Of a DNA stretch of 33,935 nt, positions 18,330 through 25,087 are shown one piece after another; position 1 is the stretch's first letter, and every line of letters starts with the position of its first letter. Under the pieces are notes generated by a model. That model ran no database searches, had not been told where the DNA came from, and was given only the letters and a program-made list of their open reading frames with translations. The position numbers and the translations under genes are program-made. The DNA is from Ramlibacter aquaticus (GTDB lineage: Bacteria > Pseudomonadota > Gammaproteobacteria > Burkholderiales > Burkholderiaceae_C), in contig NZ_JADDOJ010000043.1 of the NCBI RefSeq assembly GCF_015159745.1, positions 1-33,935 on the forward strand. Direction: 5' to 3'.

Positions 18330-19232
18330 ATGCAGACAGGCATAGGCGCATTCGACGACCGCACGCAGGCGGAACAGGCGGTAGAACAGCTGGTGGCGGA
18401 CGGCTTCGACCGCTCCGACATCCACATCGAGGATGCGCAGGGCAGCAGCCTGCGCACCGAGGAGAGCGCCACCACGCAGGCCCCGCGGCACCACGGCTTC
18501 TTCGCCTGGCTCTTCGGCGACTCCGACGAGCACGAGAGCCACCGCCAGGTCTACAGCGAGGCCGTGCGCCGCGGCAGCGTGGTCGTGGTGGCGGACGCCG
18601 AGGACGAGACGCGCGCGCAGCAGGCCATCGCCTGCCTGCACGACGCGGGTGCCATCGACGTGAACGAGCGCGCCCGGCAGTGGCGGGCCGAAGGGGCGGC
18701 CGAGCGCATGGACACCCCGCGCCAAGCGCCCGTGGCCGGGCAGACCGCGGGCCGCGACGAAGGCGTGCTCGACGTGGTGCAGGAGGAGCTGCGCATCGGC
18801 AAGCGGCAGATGGAAAAGGGCGGGGTGCGCGTGGTGCAGCGCGTCTCGGAAAAGCCGGTGCGCGAGATCGTGAAGCTGCGCGAGGAAGAGGCGGTGGTGG
18901 ACCGCCGGCCGGTGGACCGCGAGGCGACGGCCGGCGACCTGAACACCTTCAAGGAAGGCACGCTGGAGGTGCGCGAGATGGCCGAGGAGCCGGTGGTCGC
19001 CAAGACCGCGCGCGTGGTCGAGGAAGTGCGCGTGGGCAAGCAGGTGCGCGAACGCGAGCAGACGGTGGAGGACACCGTGCGCCGCAAGGACGTGGAGGTG
19101 GAGCGCCTGGACGCCACGCGCGAGCGCGAGCGTGCCGTGGCCGCCGACCCGGAGCGCGACCGCCTGGCCAACCGGGACCCGCTGGCCGAGCGCGACGCGC
19201 CCGCGTCCGGCACACCGCGCAAGGAGCTCTGA
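18330..19232 (+). CDS. YsnF/AvaK domain stress protein (DUF2382), long form
   Basis: A 300-residue acidic/basic protein. Residues 1-110 form an N-terminal module like the Bacillus 17M general-stress domain: G-A-F-D-D-R-T-Q-A-E-Q-A-V-E-Q-L, then a G-S-V-V-V-V-A-D-A strand with R-A-Q-Q-A-I. A flexible linker follows, then the DUF2382 domain at about 147-260 (V-V-Q-E-E-L-R-I-G-K-R). The C-terminus (260-300) is a charged, Arg/Asp/Pro-rich tail that looks disordered. GGAAGG lies before the ATG. The same domain appears alone in the preceding gene. Probably a stress-induced protein; the mechanism is unknown. Confidence 0.88.
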   Translation: MQTGIGAFDDRTQAEQAVEQLVADGFDRSDIHIEDAQGSSLRTEESATTQAPRHHGFFAWLFGDSDEHESHRQVYSEAVRRGSVVVVADAEDETRAQQAIACLHDAGAIDVNERARQWRAEGAAERMDTPRQAPVAGQTAGRDEGVLDVVQEELRIGKRQMEKGGVRVVQRVSEKPVREIVKLREEEAVVDRRPVDREATAGDLNTFKEGTLEVREMAEEPVVAKTARVVEEVRVGKQVREREQTVEDTVRRKDVEVERLDATRERERAVAADPERDRLANRDPLAERDAPASGTPRKEL

Positions 19233-19372
19233 GGCCGGTCGGTGCCGGCGGGGCGGCGGCACGCGAAGCCGTTCCTCGGGCACCATGCAGCAACGTCCCT
19301 GGGCCCGTCGGTGCTGGCCGTGTGACCAGGGGTTGGGGGGCAGCGCTTTGCGGGGCGCCTGCGCCCTCCCTC

Positions 19373-19403
19373 TTGACCTTCCCACGGGGGGAAGGTGCAG
19401 GAT
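19373..19403 (+). promoter_or_regulatory. CueR-type (MerR-family) copper-responsive promoter
   Basis: TTGACC (-35, 19373-19378) and CAGGAT (-10, 19398-19403) are separated by 19 bp. This overlong spacer is the hallmark of MerR-family promoters. Inside it, ACCTTCC (19376-19382) and GGAAGGT (19390-19396) form a perfect dyad around seven bases, the same arrangement as the E. coli CueR sites of copA and cueO. It is oriented towards the copper operon. Transcription would start near 19410, downstream of an ATG at 19402, which argues that the first gene starts at the GTG at 19477. The regulator gene itself is not in the window. Confidence 0.85.
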
Positions 19404-19476
19404 GATGGCTGTGACGTCCGACGTCCGCTGGCCCGGCGGGCGATGGGATCTTCCTGCTTCTGCTACCCTCGATTCT

Positions 19477-19887
19477 GTGAAACCGATCCGCGTCTGGCTG
19501 CTGCTGTTGCTCGCCTTCGCGCTCCCGCTGCGGGGTGCGATGGCCGCGGGCCTGCTGTGCGCGGAGCCGGGCGTGGTCTTCCATGCCGCTGCCCGGGCGG
19601 GCACGGACCACTCGGGCCACTCGCATGGCAGTACTGGCGCCACGGCGCACCAGGTCCATGGGGAGCAGGTCGTCCCTGTGCACGGCCACGGCCACGGTCA
19701 TGCCCCGGGCCACGAGGCGGACGGGAAGTGCAGCCTCTGCGCGTCCTGCTGCACCTTGTCGGTGCCGGTGGTGCTCAGCTTCTCCCTGCCCCAGGCGCCG
19801 CCCGCGACAGCGCGCTACCCCGACTACCTGACGCCCCGTGCCGAGTTCGTCTCGGGCGGCCCCGAGCGTCCCCCACGAAGCCTCTGA
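19477..19887 (+). CDS. Secreted His/Cys-rich protein, first gene of copper operon
   Basis: A 136-residue protein starting at a GTG (V-K-P-I-R-V-W-L-L-L-L-L-A-F), followed by a signal peptide ending near A-M-A-A. The mature part is rich in metal ligands: H-S-G-H-S-H-G, then H-G-H-G-H-G-H-A-P-G-H-E, and a C-S-L-C-A-S-C-C cluster. It resembles DUF2946-type small secreted proteins found with metal-resistance genes, though I am not certain of the family. Periplasmic copper binding is inferred from the ligands and the CueR-type promoter directly upstream. An ATG at 19402 is in frame but would overlap the -10 element, so it is rejected. Confidence 0.68.
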   Translation: MKPIRVWLLLLLAFALPLRGAMAAGLLCAEPGVVFHAAARAGTDHSGHSHGSTGATAHQVHGEQVVPVHGHGHGHAPGHEADGKCSLCASCCTLSVPVVLSFSLPQAPPATARYPDYLTPRAEFVSGGPERPPRSL

Positions 19888-19895
19888 ACTGACGC

Positions 19896-19912
19896 GGCCT
19901 CCCCTGGAGGCC
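19896..19912 (+). other. Short perfect hairpin between the first two copper genes
   Basis: GGCCTCC (19896-19902), three bases, GGAGGCC (19906-19912). It lies 8 bp after the stop of the first gene and about 65 bp before the next start. No U-tract follows; it could protect or partly terminate the transcript, setting unequal expression of the first gene. Confidence 0.4.
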
Positions 19913-19977
19913 CGAAGGCGTCCGTGCATCGCACGGGCATGGGCCGACCCCGTCGGCAGATCAGATTGGCTTCGGAA

Positions 19978-20319
19978 ATGAAAAAGAACCCTTCCTGGTG
20001 GCTGGCCGCCGTCCTGGCGCTGCCGGCCGTGGCACTCGCCCAGGCCCCAGCCCCGGCGCACGATGAGGCGTTGCGCTACCAGTCCGCCTTTGCCGACTAC
20101 AAACCCTGGCAGGACCTGGCGCCCGGCGACTGGCGTGCGCTGAATGGCGGCCCGGGCCCTGCCGGGGCGGCGCAGGGCCTGCACGGCGGCCCCGCGGCGC
20201 AGCCTCCGGCGGCTGCGGCCACCCCACCCGCGCCCATGCGGCACGGCGGCCCCGGCATGCAGGGAATGCAAGGCGTGCACGGCATGCACGACATGCCCAT
20301 GGAAGGAGGCCGGAAATGA
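19978..20319 (+). CDS. Small secreted Met/His-rich protein, putative copper binder
   Basis: A 113-residue protein with a signal peptide (M-K-K-N-P-S-W-W start, cleavage near A-L-A-Q-A). The mature part has a conserved-looking Y-Q-S-A-F-A-D-Y-K-P-W-Q-D patch, an Ala/Pro-rich linker, and a tail of spaced Met and His (M-R-H, G-M-Q-G-M, H-G-M-H-D-M-P-M-E). Met-rich, His-containing tails bind Cu(I)/Cu(II) in periplasmic copper proteins. The patch resembles a short domain seen in small proteins beside TolC/copper genes, but I cannot name a family with confidence. Its stop overlaps the start of the TolC gene (ATGATG at 20316-20321), so it is translationally coupled. Confidence 0.72.
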   Translation: MKKNPSWWLAAVLALPAVALAQAPAPAHDEALRYQSAFADYKPWQDLAPGDWRALNGGPGPAGAAQGLHGGPAAQPPAAAATPPAPMRHGGPGMQGMQGVHGMHDMPMEGGRK

Positions 20320-21716
20320 TGCGGCTGACCGTCATCGCCACCGCCGCCCTGGTGCTGGGTGGCTGTGCCAGCTTTTCCGCCGACGGCGGTTTCGACCAGG
20401 TCTCGGCGCTGACGCGCGAACGCACCGGCCAGCCGGTGGCCGCGCAGCGCACCGAGGCCGAGCAGCAGGCCGCGCGGGACCGCGTGGCCGAACTGCTCAA
20501 GCAGCCGCTGGACGCCGAATCGGCGGTCAGGCTGGCCTTCCTCGGCAACCGCGGGCTGCAGGCCAGATTCGCTGAACTGGGCATCGCCGAGGCCGACTAC
20601 GTGCGGGCCGGCCGGCTGCCCAACCCGGTGTTCAGCTTCGGGCGGCTGTCCGGGGGCGGCGAGCTCGAGATCGACAGGGGCGTGCTGTTCAACGTGCTGG
20701 GGCTGCTCACGCTGCCCGCGGCCTCGCAACTGGGCCAGCGCCGCTTCGAGCAGGCGCAGGTCCAGGCGGCCGCCGACGCGGTGGGCCTGGCCGCCGATGT
20801 GCGGCGGGCCTTCTTCGACGCGGTCGCGAGCCAGCAGCTGCTCACCTACTACGGGCAGGTCAAGGACGCGGCCGAGGCCTCGAACGAGCTCGCGAAGAAG
20901 ATGGTGCAGGCCGGCAACTTCAACAAGCTCACCCAGATGCGCGAGCAGGCCTTCTACGCCGACGCCACCGCGCAGCTGGCCCGTGCCCGGCACCAGGCCA
21001 CGGCCGACCGCGAGCGGCTCATCCGCCTGCTGGGGCTCTCCGGCGACGCCACGAGCCTGCGCCTGCCCGAGCGCCTGCCGGACCTCCCGGCGCAGCCCGT
21101 GGAGGCGCGTGACGCCGAGCGCACGGCCCTGGAAAAGCGCCTGGACGTGATCATCGCCCGGCGCAACGCCGAGGCCGTCGCCCAGTCCCTGGGCCTGACA
21201 CGCGCCACCCGCTTTGTCAACGTGCTGGACGCCGGCTACCAGAACAAGAGCCAGACCGGCGCGCCCCGGGCCAACGGCTACGACGTGGAGCTGGAGCTGC
21301 CCCTGTTCGACTTCGGCGCCGCGCGGGCCGCGCGTGCCCAGGCGACCTACCTGCAGGCGGTCAACCGCACGGCCGAGGTCGCCGTCAACGCGCAGTCCGA
21401 GGTGCGCGAATCGTATTCGGCGTACCGCACCGCCTACGACCTGGCCCGGCACTACCGCGACGAGGTGGTGCCGCTGCGCAAGCGGATCTCCGACGAGAAC
21501 CTGCTGCGCTACAACGGCATGCTCATCAGTGTCTTCGAGCTCATCGCGGACGCCCGCGAGCAGGTCGCGGGCGTGTCGGGCTACGTGCAGGCCCTGCGCG
21601 ACTTCTGGGTGGCCGACGCCAGCCTGCAGAGCGCGCTGACCGGCGTCTCGCCGGGATCGTCCGCCCTGTTGCCGCCGCCCTCCGCCACGGGCGCCGCGCC
21701 GTCCCTGGGGCATTGA
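20316..21716 (+). CDS. TolC-family outer-membrane efflux lipoprotein
   Basis: A 466-residue outer-membrane factor. The lipobox L-G-G-C places the lipid anchor at Cys17. Two repeated halves contain long heptad helices: S-A-V-R-L-A-F-L-G-N-R-G-L-Q-A-R-F-A-E-L and G-Y-D-V-E-L-E-L-P-L-F-D-F-G-A-A-R, typical of TolC/OMF proteins. These form trimeric channel-tunnels that normally dock with an RND pump and periplasmic adaptor, but neither is in the window. A start at 20316 (overlap with the preceding stop) or 20319 is possible; GGAGG lies 8-12 bp upstream. The multicopper oxidase follows 12 bp downstream. A copper-export or protein-export role is inferred from the operon. Confidence 0.9.
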   Translation: MMRLTVIATAALVLGGCASFSADGGFDQVSALTRERTGQPVAAQRTEAEQQAARDRVAELLKQPLDAESAVRLAFLGNRGLQARFAELGIAEADYVRAGRLPNPVFSFGRLSGGGELEIDRGVLFNVLGLLTLPAASQLGQRRFEQAQVQAAADAVGLAADVRRAFFDAVASQQLLTYYGQVKDAAEASNELAKKMVQAGNFNKLTQMREQAFYADATAQLARARHQATADRERLIRLLGLSGDATSLRLPERLPDLPAQPVEARDAERTALEKRLDVIIARRNAEAVAQSLGLTRATRFVNVLDAGYQNKSQTGAPRANGYDVELELPLFDFGAARAARAQATYLQAVNRTAEVAVNAQSEVRESYSAYRTAYDLARHYRDEVVPLRKRISDENLLRYNGMLISVFELIADAREQVAGVSGYVQALRDFWVADASLQSALTGVSPGSSALLPPPSATGAAPSLGH

Positions 21717-21728
21717 GAAGGAACCGCC

Positions 21729-23096
21729 ATGTCCAACCGCAGAAATTTCTTCAAGGCCGCCGGCGCCGTCGCGCTGGGCGCCACGGCCGTGAGCCGCGTG
21801 GCCGCGGCCTCCCTGCCCGAAGCCGTCGTGCAGTCCTCCGCCGCCACGCAGCCGCCGCCGTCGCCGCCCAACGGCCGCCCGTTCAACCCGGTGGTGACGC
21901 TCAACGGCTGGTCGCTGCCCTGGCGCATGAACAACAACGTCAAGGAGTTCCACCTGGTGTGCGAGCCCGTGGTGCACGAGTTCGCTCCGGGCATGAAGGT
22001 GAACATGTGGGGCTTCAACGGCTCCAGCCCCGGGCCCACCCTGGAGGCCGTCGAGGGCGACCGCGTGCGCATCTTCGTGACGAACAAGCTGCCCGAGCCC
22101 ACCGCCATCCACTGGCACGGCGTGCTGGTGCCCAACGGCATGGACGGCGTCTCCGGCCTGACGCAGCCGGCCATTCCCGTGGGCAAGACCTTCGTCTACG
22201 AATTCACGCTGCTGCGGCCGGGCTCGCACTTCTATCACACGCACCTGGACGAACAGCTGCAGATCGCGCTGGGCATGTACGGCTGCATGGTGGTGCACCC
22301 CAAGGACGCGCGCTTCATGAAGGTCGACCGGGACTTCATGTTCATGCTCGCCTCGTACGACGTGGAGCCCGGGGCCATGACGCCCAAGGTCAGCACCATG
22401 ACCGACTTCAACATGTGGACCTGGAACAACCGCGTGTTCCCGGGCATAGACCCGCTGGTGGCCCGCACCGGCGACCGCGTCCGTATCCGGGTCGGCAACC
22501 TCACCATGACCAACCACCCCATCCACATGCACGGTCCGCACTTCGAGGTCACGGGCACGGACGGCGGCTGGGTGCCCAAGGGCGCGCGCTGGCCGGAGGT
22601 GACCACGGACGTCGCCGTCGGGCAGCTGCGGGCGATCGAGTTCGACGCGCTCGCCGGGGACTGGGCGATCCACTGCCACAAGAGCCACCACACCATGAAC
22701 GCCATGGGCCACGGCGTCCCGACCATGGTGGGCGTGGACCAGAAGAGCGTCGCCGAACGCATCACCCGCCTGGTGCCGGACTACATGGTCATGGGCGAGA
22801 AGGGCATGCACGACATGACCGAGATGGAGATGCCGCTGCCGGACAACACGCTGCCCATGATGACCGGCCAGGGCCCGTTCGGCCCGGTGGGCATGGGCGG
22901 CATGTTCAGCGTGGTGAAGGTCCGCGACGACCAGCGGCCCGGCGACTACAAGGACCCGGGCGCGTACAAGCACCCGCCCGGCACCGTCGCCTATGAATTC
23001 ACCGGGCAGCTCGAGGCGCCCGCCCGCGCGAAGGGGCTGCCGGCGGGTGACGCCGGACTCTCCGTGCGCCGCCCCTCCGGCCATGAAGGCCACTGA
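21729..23096 (+). CDS. Multicopper oxidase with two recognisable cupredoxin domains, Tat-exported
   Basis: A 455-residue copper oxidase. The N-terminus N-R-R-N-F-F-K is a Tat signal, so it is exported folded and probably metal-loaded. Domain 1 (about 75-195) carries H-W-H-G (His128, His130) and Y-H-T-H (His170, His172); domain 2 (about 200-340) has H-P-I-H-M-H-G (263-269) and H-C-H-K-S-H-H with Cys316 and a likely axial Met326. All expected type-1, -2 and -3 copper ligands are present. The 340-455 tail is Met/Gly/Pro-rich. The size and layout suggest a two-domain enzyme rather than the roughly 600-aa CopA type; this needs structure prediction. Likely oxidises Cu(I) to less permeant Cu(II) in the periplasm. 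Confidence 0.92.
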   Translation: MSNRRNFFKAAGAVALGATAVSRVAAASLPEAVVQSSAATQPPPSPPNGRPFNPVVTLNGWSLPWRMNNNVKEFHLVCEPVVHEFAPGMKVNMWGFNGSSPGPTLEAVEGDRVRIFVTNKLPEPTAIHWHGVLVPNGMDGVSGLTQPAIPVGKTFVYEFTLLRPGSHFYHTHLDEQLQIALGMYGCMVVHPKDARFMKVDRDFMFMLASYDVEPGAMTPKVSTMTDFNMWTWNNRVFPGIDPLVARTGDRVRIRVGNLTMTNHPIHMHGPHFEVTGTDGGWVPKGARWPEVTTDVAVGQLRAIEFDALAGDWAIHCHKSHHTMNAMGHGVPTMVGVDQKSVAERITRLVPDYMVMGEKGMHDMTEMEMPLPDNTLPMMTGQGPFGPVGMGGMFSVVKVRDDQRPGDYKDPGAYKHPPGTVAYEFTGQLEAPARAKGLPAGDAGLSVRRPSGHEGH

Positions 23097-23119
23097 TTCC
23101 GACCCTGACGAAGCTCAAC

Positions 23120-23611
23120 ATGAACACGAAGTCCCTTTGCACCTGCGCCGCCCTGGCGCTCCTCGCGGCCACCCAGGCCCTGGCCCATGGCGACGGGCAT
23201 GGCGCGGCCCACCACTTCGACGCAGCCCAGGTGGAGCCCACCGCCTTCGGCCAGGAGGGCGACCCGGCGAAGGCCACCCGCACCGTGCGGGTGGAGATGT
23301 CCGACACCCTACGCTTCAGCCCCGACAGCATCTCGGTGCGCCGTGGCGAGACCGTGAAGTTCGTGGTGCACAACGGGGGCCAGGTCCTGCACGAGATGGT
23401 GCTGGGCACGCCCGAGGCCCTGAAGGCGCACGCCGAACTGATGAAGAAGTTCCCCGACATGGAACATGCCGACGCGAACATGGCCCACGTGAAGCCCGGC
23501 AAGAACGGCGAGATCGTCTGGCAGTTCACGCAGGCCGGCCGCTTCGAATTCGCCTGCCTGCAGCCCGGCCATTTCGAAGCCGGCATGGTCGGCAGCGTCA
23601 CCGTCAAATGA
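23120..23611 (+). CDS. Azurin/plastocyanin-like periplasmic cupredoxin
   Basis: A 163-residue secreted protein (signal peptide to about residue 22). After an N-terminal His patch (H-G-D-G-H-G-A-A-H-H) comes a cupredoxin domain: V-R-R-G-E-T-V-K-F-V-V-H-N (73-85), L-H-E-M-V-L-G with His91, and A-C-L-Q-P-G-H-F-E-A-G-M giving Cys146, His151 and Met156. The Cys-x4-His-x4-Met spacing completes a type-1 copper site. Such proteins in copper operons are called CopI-like or plastocyanin-like. They may carry electrons from the multicopper oxidase or buffer copper. It lies 23 bp after the oxidase and 29 bp before the CusF-like gene. Confidence 0.9.
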   Translation: MNTKSLCTCAALALLAATQALAHGDGHGAAHHFDAAQVEPTAFGQEGDPAKATRTVRVEMSDTLRFSPDSISVRRGETVKFVVHNGGQVLHEMVLGTPEALKAHAELMKKFPDMEHADANMAHVKPGKNGEIVWQFTQAGRFEFACLQPGHFEAGMVGSVTVK

Positions 23612-23640
23612 TTCGACTCCCCCTGGATTGGAGAACCCCC

Positions 23641-23994
23641 ATGAAAGCCCCCCAACGCGTCCTCTGCGCCCTGTTCGCCGCCGCCGCCGTGGCGCATGCC
23701 CAGCAACCCGCCGCCAGCGAACCCGACCCTGCGGCCCACCACCCGGCGGCGGGCGCGCAGGCGGGCGCGCCGCTGCTGTCCGAAGGCGAGGTGCGCAAGG
23801 TGGACCCCGAGCTGGGCAAGGTCACCTTGCGCCACGGGCCGCTGACCAACCTGGACATGCCCGGCATGACCATGGTCTTCACCGCCACCGACAAGAAGCT
23901 GCTGGACGGCCTGAAGCCGGGCGACAAGGTGCGCTTCACCGCGGACCGCAAGGACGGGGTCTTCGTGGTGACGGCGCTGGAAGTCGTCCACTGA
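23641..23994 (+). CDS. CusF-like periplasmic copper chaperone
   Basis: A 117-residue protein with a signal peptide (cleavage near A-H-A-Q, residue 20), a linker and a CusF-type OB-fold domain (about 45-117). The metal site reads R-H-G-P-L (His65) and M-P-G-M-T-M (Met73, Met76, Met78). E. coli CusF has His36, Trp44, Met47 and Met49; here the Trp that caps copper is Met. CusF delivers Cu(I)/Ag(I) to the CusCBA pump, but no such pump is present, so delivery may be to the oxidase or cupredoxin. It ends the operon; a strong hairpin follows at 23997-24033. Confidence 0.9.
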   Translation: MKAPQRVLCALFAAAAVAHAQQPAASEPDPAAHHPAAGAQAGAPLLSEGEVRKVDPELGKVTLRHGPLTNLDMPGMTMVFTATDKKLLDGLKPGDKVRFTADRKDGVFVVTALEVVH

Positions 23995-23996
23995 AG

Positions 23997-24033
23997 GCGT
24001 GGGAGCGCCGCGGCCGCGGCCCGGCGCTCACGC
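23997..24033. terminator. Candidate bidirectional terminator between copper operon and araC gene
   Basis: GAGCGCCG (24003-24010) pairs perfectly with CGGCGCTC (24022-24029) across an 11-base GC loop. Outer GCGT (23997-24000) and ACGC (24030-24033) add four pairs past a 2-base bulge. It separates two convergent genes and overlaps the araC stop. There is no U-tract on either side. Confidence 0.5.
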
Positions 24034-24990
24034 GACTGCTGCAGCCCCCGCACGGCTCGCCCCGCCGGCACGCGCGGGGCGGTGCAGCCGCGCATAGCGA
24101 CCCGGCGGCGTGCCCGCGTGGCGCGTGAAGGCGAGCCCGAAGGTGCTCACCGAGCTGTAGCCCACCCTTTGCGCGATCTCGGCGATGGGCAGGGCCCCTT
24201 CGCGCAGCATCTGTTCGGACAGCGCCATGCGCCAGCCCATGAGGTACTGCATGGGCGCCATGCCGACGGCCCGGCGAAAGCGGTCGAAGAAGGCGGAGCG
24301 TGAGAGCGCCGCCTGCGCCGCGAGCGCCTCCATGGTCCAGGGCTGGGCGGGCCGCTCGTGCATGCAGCGCAGGGCCCGCGCCAGTTGCGGGTCCGCCAGC
24401 CCGCGCGCAAGGCCCGTGGCGCTGCCGTCCTGGTGGGCCGCGCGCAGGGCCTCGATGAGCAGCACCTCCAGCAGGCGCGCCGTCACCACGTCGCGGGCCG
24501 GCCGCCGTGCCCGCGCTTCGTCCCCCACCAGTTCCACCAGGGCCGCCAGGCGCGGGTCGCCGCGCACGTGCACCCACTGGGGCAGCAGGGCGAGCAGCAC
24601 CGGCGCATGCCGTGTGTCCAGCTCGCAGTTGCCGACCAGCATGCGCACCGCGATGGGGGCGCGCGGATCGCCCACCCGCGCGCCCCGGGCGGTGCGGGCC
24701 ACGGGGGTGGTCACGGCGTCCCCCGGGCCGGGCGGTGCGCGGTCCAGGCTGCAGGCCGTGAAGCCGCGCGAGGAGGGAATGAGCAGGAAGTCGCCTTCGC
24801 CCAGCACCACGGTGTCGTCCCCGGCCGGGCCGTCGATGCGCAGCTGGCAGCGGCCTTCCAGCACGGCGAAGTAGAAGGGCCGGCCCATCTCGGTGCGGCG
24901 CACCGCCCAGGGCTCGGACGCCTCGACGAGCTTGGAGAAGGGCGCCCCGGGCCGCAGCAGCGAGACCACCTGGGCCAGCGGATCGGACAT
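24028..24990 (-). CDS. AraC-family regulator with cupin sensor domain
   Basis: A 320-residue regulator. Residues 1-190 form a cupin_6-type AraC N-terminal domain (S-D-P-L-A-Q-V-V-S-L-L, R-P-F-Y-F-A-V-L-E-G, D-F-L-L-I-P). Residues about 205-300 hold the two helix-turn-helix motifs: W-T-M-E-A-L-A-A-Q-A-A-L-S-R-S-A-F and I-A-E-I-A-Q-R-V-G-Y-S-S-V-S-T-F, followed by F-T-R-H-A-G-T-P-P-G-R-Y. It is divergent from a short-chain dehydrogenase gene (97 bp apart), a common arrangement in proteobacteria in which the regulator controls the dehydrogenase. The inducer is unknown. Convergent with the copper operon, not evidently related to it. Confidence 0.92.
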   Translation of the reverse strand: MSDPLAQVVSLLRPGAPFSKLVEASEPWAVRRTEMGRPFYFAVLEGRCQLRIDGPAGDDTVVLGEGDFLLIPSSRGFTACSLDRAPPGPGDAVTTPVARTARGARVGDPRAPIAVRMLVGNCELDTRHAPVLLALLPQWVHVRGDPRLAALVELVGDEARARRPARDVVTARLLEVLLIEALRAAHQDGSATGLARGLADPQLARALRCMHERPAQPWTMEALAAQAALSRSAFFDRFRRAVGMAPMQYLMGWRMALSEQMLREGALPIAEIAQRVGYSSVSTFGLAFTRHAGTPPGRYARLHRPARAGGASRAGAAAVA

Positions 24991-25087
24991 CGGACGATCT
25001 CCACAAAAATACGGATTGGGCAGTGTAGTCAGTCCGGCCCCGGCCGCCTATCGTCATGGCTTTCCAACCCCACACCGGAGTTCCAGC

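Noticed and set aside
19402..19476. ATG at 19402 as start of the first copper gene
   Set aside because: It overlaps the -10 element of the CueR-type promoter and would add 25 residues before a good signal peptide.
20097..23093. About 1000-codon minus-strand open frame across the TolC and oxidase genes
   Set aside because: No motif or signal; plus-strand genes are well supported. A GC-composition artefact.
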